A stretch of DNA of 64,000 nt. Source: Macrophomina tecta (lineage: Eukaryota > Ascomycota > Dothideomycetes > Botryosphaeriales > Botryosphaeriaceae). Where the stretch lies: contig JAKSGN010000043.1 of assembly GCA_024180945.1 (NCBI GenBank), forward strand, positions 434,001 through 498,000, read 5' to 3'. Positions 1-11,170 of this stretch are shown here, piece by piece (within the stretch, counting starts at the first letter, position 1; each line of letters starts with the position of its first letter). Under the pieces are notes generated by a model. It was not told where the DNA came from. It searched no databases and worked only from the letters and a program-made list of their open reading frames with translations. The position numbers were made by a program, and so were the translations under genes.

Positions 1-1080
1 TCTTAGTCTAGGCTATTTTAAAATATCTTCTATTTTTTTAGATCTATAATTACTTTTCTCGGTTTAATAATAAAGTCTAGAAATTTAATCTTCTAGATAT
101 AGAAGGTATATTTTTCTAGTTTAACTAAGAGATTATATTTAAGTAGTTTCTAGAAGACCTTAGATACGTATTCTTTATATTTTTTAAGGGGTTTTAAATA
201 GATTAAAATATTATTAAGATAAGCTATATAGAATTAATCTAGATATTCTTATAGAATATAGTTAACGAGGGCTTAGAATATAGTAAAAGTATTAGTAAGT
301 CTAAAAAATATTACTAAATATTTATATAGACTATATTAAATATAAAATATAGTTTTCTATTTATATTCTTCTTTAATTTAGATAAGGTAGTATCTATTTC
401 GTAAATCTAGTTTAGTAAAAACCTATACTCTAAAGAGATAATTCCTAAGCTTATTAATATAAAATAGAAGATATTAGTCTTTAATAGTAATATTATTTAA
501 GAATTTATAATCTATATAAAGATATAACTTATCTCTTAGTTTTACTATAAAAAGAATAGGAAATTCTACTAAGAACTAGAAGAATTAGATATATTCTTTC
601 TTTAGTAATAGATTTAGGTATTCTCTTATTATTTATAGTTCTTTTTCTAATATTAGGTATAAGGGCCTAAATCGAGGTTTAGTATTAGATTTTAGATTAA
701 TCTTATAATTCTATAATTAGTATTCTAGTAGTATATCTTTAATTTTTTCTCTAAAAATCTTCTTAAACTAGTAGTATTTCTTTAGAATACTATTTAGATA
801 TTATTTATAAATTCTAGTAGGGTTATTTTCTTTTATAAGTATTAAGTAGTCTAGTTTCTCTTATCTAGTAGCGCTAATTTATCGGGTTTATTCTTTATTT
901 ATAGTAGTAGGGCGATAATATATTATTTCTATTATTTATCTCTTCTTTTAAGTTCTTTCTAAGTTTATTTATAATATTAGGCTTATATAAGTAATTAGTT
1001 TAGCTATAGTTTATAGTTTTTATTCTAGTTTTTTCTAGTTTTATTTTTTAGACTTAAGGGTAATTTCTCTATTATTCTAA
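1..1080 (-). mobile_element. RIP-ruined Ty3/gypsy retrotransposon pol relic
   Basis: Reading the minus strand from about 480 down to 100 gives a gypsy reverse-transcriptase core interrupted by stops. The recognisable blocks are FTKLDLRN, LYKYLV, NTFTIF, ALVNYIL, EYLD, AYLNNILIY and FKLLKYNLLVKL-like text. The catalytic YLDD box of the family reads YLNN, which is the G->A outcome of RIP. The element runs off the left edge of the window, so LTRs cannot be defined. The portion 500-1080 is the same low-complexity style and I assign it only by continuity. Confidence 0.7.
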
Positions 1081-1085
1081 TTATA

Positions 1086-2935
1086 ATGTATCCTATAAGC
1101 GAGCGTACTATATAAGCGAGTATACTACCTTACTAAATCTAACCTACTTTAAGTATAAATAACTCTATAACGTTCTATAAAATTGACTATTTCTAATAGG
1201 TACGCTATTTTATAGTAGTTTCCGCACCTTTTTAATATATACGAGAATTATATTTAGTTTCGCTGTACTGCCTATATTACTATTGTTTTCTCGCTAGTCC
1301 CTCCGATTGCGTACTACTTTGGCGCGTTTCCCGCGAAATCTGTTGGTTAATAGTAGCTTTATCGATTAAATACTACCCTTTTTAAACCGTAAGAGTTCCT
1401 CGCTTCTGAATTCGCTTTTTTTGCTACTTTTTACGTCGCGTTGCGGCCTCGTTTATTTTTTGAAGATTCGCGACTTCCGCCTGTAGAAGAATAGCCGAAT
1501 ACGCTATTATTTAAGCCCTCTTAGCAAGCTAGTTTAGCATATTATTAATTAGCGTTAGTAAGCTGTTTTAATGCTTTGTAATCCGGTTCCTAATAAGCTT
1601 AGTCTAAGAGGCTAATTTAGCTAGGTTATACGGTATTTAAGCGTTCTAAGTTATGGCCTTTACCTACGGGCGTGTTGGCGTCCGAAGCTTAATATCGAGC
1701 TTAGAAATCACGGCCTCTAGATCGAGCGGGACTAGTCCTACGCCTTGGAACCCGCCTACGATATTTTGCTGCGTAAATGCGGCTTCGAACGCCGTTTTAA
1801 ACGTAGGTAGAAACTTAAGCTTCGTGATATAGTTAATATAGAATCGTATTAGCTCTTTAACCTACTTTCTGTACGCCTTCTTAAGAGGCGTAAAATAGCC
1901 TATATCGAGCGGCTAGAGGAGATGCGATAAATACGTAGGTATATAGAGCGTAATAATCTTGCGTTCCTAGTAGAACGTGTCGAATTCGGCCGAATTATGG
2001 CTCGCGTGGCCGTTAAGAATTAGAAGTCGCTATACTCTAGTTATATAATTCTTTATATGCTTTTCGAAGTACTATAGCTACTATAGACTAAGCTCGTTTG
2101 TCGTCTAGCCGTTTTCGCTTAATACGATAACCTAATTACCTAGTACGTCGTCGCTATACTAAGTAGAAAGGTGGTATTATCCCTTAAAAATCACGAACGG
2201 CGGAATCGCCTAGCCCTCGGCGTTGACTTTTTAGATTACCGTAATCTACTCGCGATTGCCTAGCTAGACTAATTTAGGTCGAGCGCGTCGCTCTAATGCT
2301 GTAACAACTATTCCGGCTATAATTATACCTATAAGAAAGCCAGCTTTATCGAAGTTATAGATATTACTATTTACGATTTTATACTTCGTAATAGTATTCT
2401 AGACGAGCTAAAACCATTACGTAATAAGCTTTAGGTCCTCGTATTTAGCTCGCTGATAGTTATACTTTCGATTTAGACGTGTTTTTAGCTCGGGAGTTCG
2501 TTTTACGAAGTTAGAGGGCTAGTTCTTACTAACGGTACCTCCGGCGCGGTTAGCGAGTAGCTTATTTGCTATACCTTTAATAGTACTTAATCGCGGCGGA
2601 AATCCTCGCGAATCTAGATCGAGGACACGTTTGACAAGAACTAATTCCTCGATATTAGTAAGCTTTTAAGAGTTAGGCGTGTAATCGCGTCGAGAAGGAA
2701 TTCTATCGCGTCGTCGCTTTAGGATTATTTAATTAACGTTAAACGTCTTTATAGCGAGCCGATTACTTTAAATTTAGCCTTGATCGATAGCTTGCTTCGC
2801 TAAAGCTATCTAAGCTTTATGTAAGATAGATTAAGCGTGGGTTAGCTAATACATTATTAGTTGAAGCTAGGGTGTCGCGTTTTCTTAGTTAGGTGGTATA
2901 CTCGCTTATATAGCACGCTCGCTTGTGGGATACGT
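1086..2935 (-). mobile_element. RIP-ruined pogo/Fot1-type DNA transposon, copy 1
   Basis: About 43-bp imperfect terminal inverted repeats start ACGTATCCCACAAGCGAGC (3' end, read on the minus strand) and ATGTATCCTATAAGCGAGC (5' end). They differ mainly by C/T changes, and both ends are flanked by TA (1084-1085 and 2936-2937). The length of 1850 bp is normal for Fot1. On the minus strand near 2000-2035 the transposase DDE block LLILNGHAS is visible; the family consensus is LLILDGH, so the catalytic Asp has become Asn. Stop codons throughout show that it is dead. It is adjacent to a second such element. Confidence 0.85.
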
Positions 2936-3004
2936 TATTATAATTTCTATTTTTTTTACTAAGGGATATCGAGAATAATATTATACTTAGAAATTTTAGT
3001 AATA

Positions 3005-4837
3005 ACGTGTTTTACTACTTAGTGGGCTATACTAGTTAGTAGGCTACCCTACTAATACTAAAATACTTATTAGTATAATTATTTTACTATAACGCCTTTA
3101 ATTTAATTAAAATCCCTATCTGACTATTCTCTAGTTATTAGGATATCGGCGAATTATATAGCCTTATAAATAATAATTACTATATATTAGTAGCGCGCGT
3201 TGCCATATAGTTGTTACCTCTTATTAATTAGCCTCTTATTCCCTATTTTCTATTCCGTGAACTAAGAACTATCTTTACTAAGCCTATAAAGCGCCTTCTT
3301 ATATAATATATCTTCGCCGGTATTACTACTTCTATTTTCGCCGTTAGTTAGTCGCGCGAAGCTCCGAATTCTCCTTTATAAGTATTATAGCTAAATTTAT
3401 CGCCATCTAATATTTCTTTATAAGTTAACTAAATGCTTAGCTTATCGGGCTCTACGATTAGCGTTAAATAAGATCCCGTATAAGCCGAGCCTATTACTCT
3501 AGCTAGGTTAGAGTATAAGGTATTTCCGACGTCTACTAAGGTACGTGTCCATTAGCTATAGCTAGTAGAGAGGGTGTTTTAGTAATAGTAAGCGACGATA
3601 AGACGCGTTATAGGTTATATAGTATAAGCCCCGTGGCTTAAAATCCACTTCTAATGTTTTAACTCATAAATACTAATAGGCGCATACTTAAGTATATTAC
3701 GAGAAAGTTATCTTTATCGATATAGTAGATTTCTTAGCGAACGCTTTCTTAAACCTTCTAACTATACAAGCGCTTAAGAGGGAAGAAGTAGCTTATATTA
3801 AGCGGCTAGAGAAGATACGATATATACGTAGATATATAGAGCGCGATAATATTATTTAAAATATAGTATTAGTTAAATTTAGGTATTGCATGGCTACTAT
3901 AGCTATTAAGAATAAGTAGACGGTAGGCTTTCTTTATATAAGACTCTATATACGTATTAAAGTGCTTAATCTATTTAAATCCGAGCTGGTTAGTCATCTA
4001 GCTATTACTACTTATAGTAATTACCTAGTCAGCTAGTAGTCCTCGATACTAGTTTAACTAGTAGACCTTTCCGGCGAGGATAATAAACGGCGAAATCGCC
4101 TAGCTAAACGCATTAATACCCTTAATCGCCGTTGTCTACTTATAGTTTCCTAGCTATACGATAACTACTCGGCCGATCGTATTAGAGCTTATAACAACCT
4201 TAGATATCGTAACTACACCTATTATAAATCCTATCTCGTTAAAATTGTAGACATTATTATTAAGAATACTATACGACTAACGTATCTCTTAAATACGTGT
4301 AAACTACGTATTAATTGTGTCTGGATTCTTATATTTAGTATGTTATAAATAAAACTTTCGATTCTATTTCGTTTTAAGCTTAGGCTAGTTATTAATAAAC
4401 CGAGATATCTAATTCTTACTAACTAGCTAAGGTGGAGGATTATGGCCGTGCGCTACTAGTAAACAGTCCGCTATCTTTCGTATATCGATAATCTAGGGAG
4501 GGAATCCTCACCGATCGAGGCTTAGGATCTACTTAACCAAAGCCTTTTTCTCGGACGGCTATAGCTTTCGTTTTTACGAATTAGACGCGCTTTGTAAGGC
4601 CGTTCTATTAAGACGACGTTAGAGAGTAGTTCGAGGTATATCGTACGATGTTATAGCCTTACGAATGCTCGAAACTCGATCGTTTTAAACAGCCTACTTA
4701 GTAAGGAGTAGCCTACCCTCTTTCTAGGATAATTCGAGGTGCTGTGTTAATGTTATTGTTAATTTACACGAGGGCGCGTTTTAGTGTTAGTAGGGTAGCC
4801 TACTAACTAGTATAGCCCACTAAGTAGTAAAACACGT
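3005..4837 (-). mobile_element. RIP-ruined pogo/Fot1-type DNA transposon, copy 2
   Basis: The termini form near-identical inverted repeats about 60 bp long (3005-3064 against 4778-4837), starting ACGTGTTTTACTACTTAGTG, flanked by TA at 3003-3004 and 4838-4839. The length of 1833 bp fits Fot1/pogo. A minus-strand block resembling LLILNS followed by SSHA near 3890-3925 is a damaged LLILDGHGSHA motif. It belongs to a different subfamily from the element at 1086-2935, because the inverted repeats do not match. All frames are broken by RIP-type stops. Confidence 0.82.
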
Positions 4838-4839
4838 TA

Positions 4840-6290
4840 TCTAAATAGATATATTCTTAGTAATTTTTATATTTTAGAATTAGTTTTAGAATTTTAATAA
4901 TAATCTCTTTATCTTTAAAGAAGCTAGAAAATCTATTAACTATTCTAAACTAATAGAGTTATTATTTTTTCTTAGGGTTTTAGATTAGCTTTTTATATAA
5001 ATTAGTTTAAGATGTAATTTTCTTATAATACTAAGTTAATAAGTGCTTAGCGTCTATTAATTTTTATAATAATAACCTAGTAGTTTTTATATTTAATAGA
5101 GTCTTCTTTTATTTTCTAGTACTTATTCTATAGTATTTCTAATCGATACTACTATAATTCTATAGAGTAAGGGGCTTATCTACTATAGCCCTAGTTTAGT
5201 AGGTATTTCTGTTATAAACCCCCGGGGACAAGGGCTTTATAACCCCACGAATAGAAGGCCCGTATAGAAAGAAGTACTATAGGGGCTAAGAATCCTTATA
5301 GATAGTAGAGCCGCACGACTAAGGTACCTATATAGAAAAACTAGCCTTAAGAGAGAATAGCGCGTACGGGCCTAGGCTAGATAATAATAGAAGCCTATAC
5401 GGAAATAACGCCTACGCGGTATAGTAATATACTAAGGGTAGAATCCCGTAGAAGAAGAATTAGTTACGGAAGTATACTTAGCTAAGCTAGGTAGTAAGTA
5501 TAGAAGTATATATCCTTACTAAGAGTAAGAGATAGAACCTAAAAAACTAACTTTTAAGCACGAAGAATAAATAAGAGAATAGTAAATATATTATTTATTT
5601 ATTAAGAAAGAAGTCGAATTCCGAAAAATAAGTATTAGTACCTAAGTTATGTAAGACCTACTAGGCCTACTTACAGATTAGAAGCCTTAGCACTAATCTA
5701 ACTCCTAGATTAATCTAATACTACGACTAATCTAATAGTTATCCTAATTCCTAGATTATTATAGCTTTTCTATAGTATATAGATATACTTCTTAGATAGT
5801 ACTCTAACTTTTATAATTAACTTAAGATTCTAATATAGACTTATTAGAGATAATAAGCCTAATGCGTACCGCGTACTAACTTATTACGTAATTACTATCT
5901 ATTATTCTAATTCTTTACCCTTCTCTTATTCTCTAAGGTAAACCTTACTGCTATCTAACCCTACTAGGTAACTTCGAAGCCTAGTAGAAGAGGCCGCCGT
6001 TATATTAGTATATAAAGTAGACTATTTATACTAAGTAAGTAATATTCTACTAGCTACTACTTAAAGTCCGTAACTAGAATATAAAAATAGTCTAAGAACT
6101 CTAGAAGTAGATAGCTAACTAGCCTAATAAATTAAAGTTAGTTTAGCGACTATGCTGGGAGTAAAATAAAGTAAAAAAGAGACTTAAGTAAACTAACTAA
6201 AACTAAAAAAATACGCTAAGTATAATAAATACTAGACTTTTCTAAAGTAAGGAATTATTTACTTATAAATATATTACTCTTAGCCAGGTT
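4840..6290. repeat. RIP-mutated repeat sequence, family not recognised
   Basis: AT-rich remains with local GC spots (for example the CCCCCGGGGAC at 5219-5229). The text from 5200 onward resembles a degraded retroelement leader or gag, but I could not identify a motif that fixes the family. No surviving ORF. Confidence 0.5.
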
Positions 6291-6991
6291 TTAGAAGGAG
6301 CCGGGCGTGCCGTAATCTTCGCTACACTCGACTACCCAGCTCGCGCCATTACGCAACGAAGGGCGCCCTCAATTGCACAGGGAGACGCGCTCTACAGGCC
6401 CAGCAGGCTCAGGCGCTGGTTGAAGGGTCAGAAGATATGGAGGAGACTGAACAGAGATGGGCTGCTCCAGTACACCACCGTGTAGTAACTGCCATATCCA
6501 GGGTCATATAAGGACTCGATGCCCTAGTAGTATACGGAGAAACTGCTAGGCAAATTTTAAATTAATATTATGTCAACCAGAATCCCCTTGTTTTTTTAGG
6601 CAACACTTATCGTTGCTTCCTTAGGCTCTACATTGATTCCTTCCTCGGTTATACTATTTCAGAGTCATATATTGAAGGACACTCATTCTCCTTCAGTTAG
6701 AAGGATAGGCAGAAATTCGACTCTTTCTTCTGAGCTCACCGAGTTCGGGCCCGAGGCCGACCCAAGTTCGACATCTTATTTTGGAGTGATTGAGCAATTG
6801 TACAAAGACGCGTGTTGATTTTGGCGGGGTTCGCCGGTGAGTGGCGGAATACGTTGCGTTATGATGCTGACTGTACAGGGTGGGCGGAAACTAGGGTGGC
6901 TGACTTAGTGATTAGAAGTTAATGAGTACAAAAACCGTGCCACTAAAAATAACCGCCAGAGCTTTGCTCTTGCGCAAGCCACCCCGACCAA
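6291..6991. other. Intergenic, no gene recognised
   Basis: Normal-composition DNA between the RIP block and the 3' end of the laccase gene. A 61-codon open frame at 6633-6818 has no recognisable motif and I treat it as chance. The last part should hold the laccase 3'UTR. Confidence 0.5.
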
Positions 6992-9038
6992 TTACAACCC
7001 CGAATCGGACTGCTGAAAAGCCTCGCCCCCACCATAGTAGTCCTTCCAAGCCGCACACTCGTTGTAAAACGGGCTCGTATCGCCCATGACGCCCTCAATC
7101 TCATCCGGCCGCTCCAAGAACTGCAGCCCGAAGCCCTGCTGGACGTGGAACGGGATGTGGCAATGCATGAGCCAGGCGCCGGGGTTGTCGGCCGGAAAGG
7201 CGAGGATGAGGTACCCACCCGCAGGTAGCATTGCCGTATCGCGCCGCGGAGGGTTGTCGAACTGCAGGCCATCGATGTTACCGTCCCACTCGCCGGCACC
7301 GGCGCCGAGGATGTAGAAGTCCTGGACGAATTGGACAACAAATCAGTACGTCGCATTCACTTATCCCTCTTTTACTATTTCGTTTAGGGGGGAAAGGAAA
7401 GGAGGGAACGTACGTGGCCATGAAGATGAATTGGGTGCGGCAGGTTGACACGCAAGCCTTGCACGGTCTGGATGACGAAGTAGTACCACTGGTCCGCCTC
7501 ATCCAGCTGGACTAGGTTCAGCTCACGCGGGTACGACGTGTTCCCATCTAGGACATATTGGACCGTCGGGTAGCTCCAGTCGACCTCCATAGCCGAGCCG
7601 TTGATATACCACTGGACGAGCGGGCCGTTCTGCTGCGTAATATTAACGCTCATCGCCAGGCTCTGGACGGCGTCCGCGAAGCGATCAGAGGGCACGGTAT
7701 TAGCAACTCTTGGCACGACTGCCATGTCCTTGCAGCCCGAGGAGATGTTGTGGCGCGTGCTATTCGGCTGGGCGTCCGCGGGAGCCGTGTCATACGAGAG
7801 GATGGCTTTTATGTTGCCGGCGTTGCCGTTAACGCTACAGGCAGAGTCCGGGTCGGAGCGGATCCAGTAGTTGTCAATGTCTTGGTCGGCGATAAGGATC
7901 ACGTCGTACCTCTGTCCTAAAGTGACGGTTAGCAGCGAAATAATAACATACAGATTGCATATCTTACCAACACCGAGGGAAATGCTGGACGCCGAAAAGG
8001 GCACGACAGGCACGAAATCACTTGCGATCACGGTGAGGTTGTGCCCATCAACAGAGAAGAGGTAATGGTCGTTGGTGCCAACATTCATTACGCGAATCCT
8101 GTACCGCAGACCCTTCTTCACATGGATCTGATCATAGGCTCCAAGAGAACCGTCAGGGCTCTTCATCGTCCCATTGATTAGTCCATTATCCGCCTTCGGT
8201 GGGCCCCTTGTCGAATGCCTGGCAGCTTCGGCTAGTTCAAACATTGGAGTGTGATACCAGTCAGAAAGCATGTACACACCAAGATCGTGGTCGTAGTGCG
8301 CGTCGGCGGGGCCGTTGATGATAATGCCGCCGAGAACGCCGTCGGAGTACTGGACAGAGTAATGCGAGTGATACCACGAGCTACCGTGCTGGGTACATTG
8401 AAAGGTGTAGGTCTTGGTCTCGCCGGGGGCAATTGGGCATTCTGTGATACCGTTCGCCCCATCGGCGCCGTTGCTTTTGTATTGGCGCAGTCCATGGAAA
8501 TGGAGACCTGTACCGTTGTGGTCCAGGCTATTCTTGACGTGGATAACCATCGTGTCCCCCCAATCAGCAATAAGGGTCGGGCCGGGATATTGGCCATTCA
8601 CAGCCATGACGACGCGTTCGATTCCGTCAGGGGCCATGGTAGTGTTTGTGATCTCCAGATTATACTGCCCTCGATATCAGCGTAAGGGTTCCAAGAGGTG
8701 CGATGATTCCTTACAGTGACCGTCTTCCCGTTGGTGGGGAAGCGCTCGTCGAAATCCGTGTCAATGTTGAAGTTATCGCGCCAGCAGTTTCGAGCATCTT
8801 TGGAGAAAAGACACCCATCTTCAGGGGCCGGGAGACTGATGCCATCCAAACCTCCTGCACCTTGTGCGAGTGGGTCGGAAGGCTCCGCCCCGCCCCAAGA
8901 CAGGTTGCCGAAACGAAATCCGTAATTCCGCGGGCTTAAGTGGTGGGTCCTATCCTTTACATTTGGTATCGAAAGTGCGAATGCAATGTGAGAGCAAAAT
9001 GCTAAAAGGCATATACTTAGGCGTGGAGAAAACGGCAT
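6992..9038 (-). CDS. Asco-type laccase (multicopper oxidase), 4 exons
   Basis: Secreted copper oxidase that oxidises phenolic substrates and reduces oxygen to water. Exons on the minus strand are 9038-8715, 8664-7968, 7916-7414 and 7321-6992, with GT-AG introns of 50, 51 and 92 bp, giving 617 aa in one uninterrupted frame. A signal peptide covers residues 1-22. Copper ligands are visible as HFH (163-165), WYHSH (206-209 region), HPIHLHGH (to 508) and HCHIPFH (561-567). The protein ends in DSGL, the conserved C-terminal plug of ascomycete laccases. The residue in the type-1 copper axial position is Phe572, where many asco-laccases have Leu. The 51-bp second intron is a multiple of three without a stop, so an uncorrected ORF reads through it. 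The start at 9038 is the ATG heading the signal peptide. No lesion is seen. Confidence 0.93.
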
Positions 9039-9220
9039 GTTACAGCAACGGCAAGATGAATCAACTAAAAACTAAACGAGAGGCACGAGACACGAATAGT
9101 CTCAGTAGTATGTGACCTTAAGGAGTGACAGAAAAACAAAGGAGCGATAGACAGTTTGTGAAAGAGAGGCGGGGAGAAGAGTTGTGTGAATACTTATACG
9201 AAAGCGAAAGACGCCACAGC

Positions 9221-9260
<40 letters not shown>

Positions 9261-10315
9261 TTTTTTTTGCGAAATGCGACAGGGGCACTACACATGATTC
9301 ATGACCCCTGATAAAGGCCTTGCGGCAGGGGTTTGACGGGTGGTTCCTTAAGTTACGACCAAAGAGAGAGGCGTTGTGGAGGCTTAGGAGGATGCGGAAC
9401 CGCGAGGGCGTGTTTCGCGCGAGCTGAGCAGGATTTGGCTTGGGAAATGTGGAGATTGGCTCGACGTGTGGAAGCTTCCCGGAGAAGCAGACAAAGCCTC
9501 GTGAGCTCGGTGGTCCAAGGCACAGTTAGCGGTGAGAGATGTGCAGTAACATGCTGCCAATATTACAGGGTCGAAGCGTGGGCGAGAGCGTGCAAAGATA
9601 GAAGCTCTCCTGTAACAAGTATAATTTAGCACTGAGCAACCTCTCCGCGATCACTGGATTGTGCGCCAGCTAGCAAGGACTCCGGTCAAAGCTTATCTTA
9701 AGAACATACTATAGTTCTTCAATAGTCGATGTAATCGGCAAAAGATATCTTGCCAATGTGATGTCTGCAGTACAGTGTTGAGGGGAAGACTTTAAGGTGT
9801 CGGCGGGAGAAGGCCGAGACGGGGACATGAGAAGGATTAAGAAACTAGAGTCTTAGCGAATTTCCATGGCGTATTGGTCGAAAGGATATCTTCGCCCTTC
9901 GGCTCCCCACCGGACTTGCGACTCCGCGTTGCCTCTACCTGCTCTTGCGCTCGATTTTTGCGAGAACCCATCGGCTTCGATTGTCTCTTCCTGTCAGGCA
10001 CAAGAAATACCTATGGCAGCGCAGATCAGTAGCCATGATTTTCAGTGGAATAACTGGACAAATAGAGTGGTGTCATTCGCCCAGACGTACAAGTGCATCA
10101 ATATAGACGCTAAACCTGTCCTTCAGCTGCTAATTAGGGGCGGACTATTGCCGGCAATTTGAAAGGCATTGCCGGCGGCCGTCAATTGGGCTAGTGAGAT
10201 TTTGTCCCCAACGCTGGTGCTAACGTATTCCACAAGCGAGTGCATCAGCCCATTAAACCTCTACCACTTTACGTATGAATTCCTCCACAACGCGTAATAA
10301 AATCGATTATCTATA
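9039..10315. other. Laccase upstream region and intergenic sequence
   Basis: Contains a long polypyrimidine/poly-T tract at about 9222-9269, 190-230 bp upstream of the laccase ATG. Read on the laccase strand it is an A/G-rich tract, common in fungal promoters. Short ORFs (9333-9632, 9866-10162) overlap one another on both strands and show no motif. No other gene recognised. Confidence 0.45.
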
Positions 10316-11170
10316 ACGTACCCGGCAAGCGAGCCGCGCACCCTATTAACTTTTTACGTATTTACAGCTTTTTAGCTCAGCAGCGCATTGGGGTGCTACT
10401 AATATAATAATTACCGTAGGTTAAGGAGCCTCTTGACGACCCTTTCCACATATACGAGAATTGTGGCCTGTCTTGCCGCAGGTCCTACAGCGCCCTTTGG
10501 GTTGCTCACCTTTCCCTTAGCGCGCCCTAGCAACGTCCATTTGAGCAGTAATCTCCTCAGCCTCTACCTTTATTAAGACGCCTCCCTTCTAAGTCCGCTT
10601 CTTTTTGCGCTGGTTACGCTTTATAGCGGCCTCCTTCTCCTTCCGAAGCCTCGCCATCTCAGCCTCCATCAAGGCCATCCCATGTAACATCAGCTGAGTG
10701 CCCTTACCAAGCTGATCATAGGGCTCAAGAATCGGCGTAGGTGAAGAGTCTTGATGCCTTTGAATCCGCTTACGAAATAGAGTCAATTAAGACTCAAATT
10801 CGCGTGCGTTACTTGGTGTCTTTGTCTCCCACAGAGCCTCTGTTACCGTATCTCTCCATCGTACGCCGTGCGAGCTTAAACCACTTTTTAATCACGCCTA
10901 TATCCTTGCATAAGGCTCGCTGGTGATCGTACGGTCGATTGAATTTAGTCTTAAGCTGCTGCAAAGTCCGCTTGTCAAAAGTCCTTTAGCCACTTCTGGC
11001 CAACCTGGCCAGCGTCGCGCGTAGCAAGGAGTTTATTGGTCATATCTCGAAAAGCAGCTAACGCAGGCTCGAATCCTCGTGGATATAGATCAAGTATATG
11101 CTTGATACTAGCCTCTTCTTTAAGCTTGGTGAGCTTCTTTGAATTGTGCTCACAATCGCGTTGTGACGAG

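Larger units (their letters stand above)
1..6290. repeat. AT-rich RIP-mutated block (left)
   Basis: Almost the whole stretch is built from TA, AG and CT steps with very few CA/TG dinucleotides, and no long ORF survives on either strand. Recognisable transposon proteins inside it carry the expected G->A/C->T changes and stop codons. Composition switches abruptly to normal gene-like sequence near 6290. This is the usual appearance of a RIP-inactivated repeat island in an ascomycete genome. Individual relics are listed separately. Confidence 0.9.

Noticed and set aside
6633..6818. 61-codon ORF beside the left RIP block
   Set aside because: No motif, poor context, isolated.
9333..10162. Several 80-100-codon ORFs upstream of the laccase
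   Set aside because: Overlap on opposite strands and show no recognisable motif.
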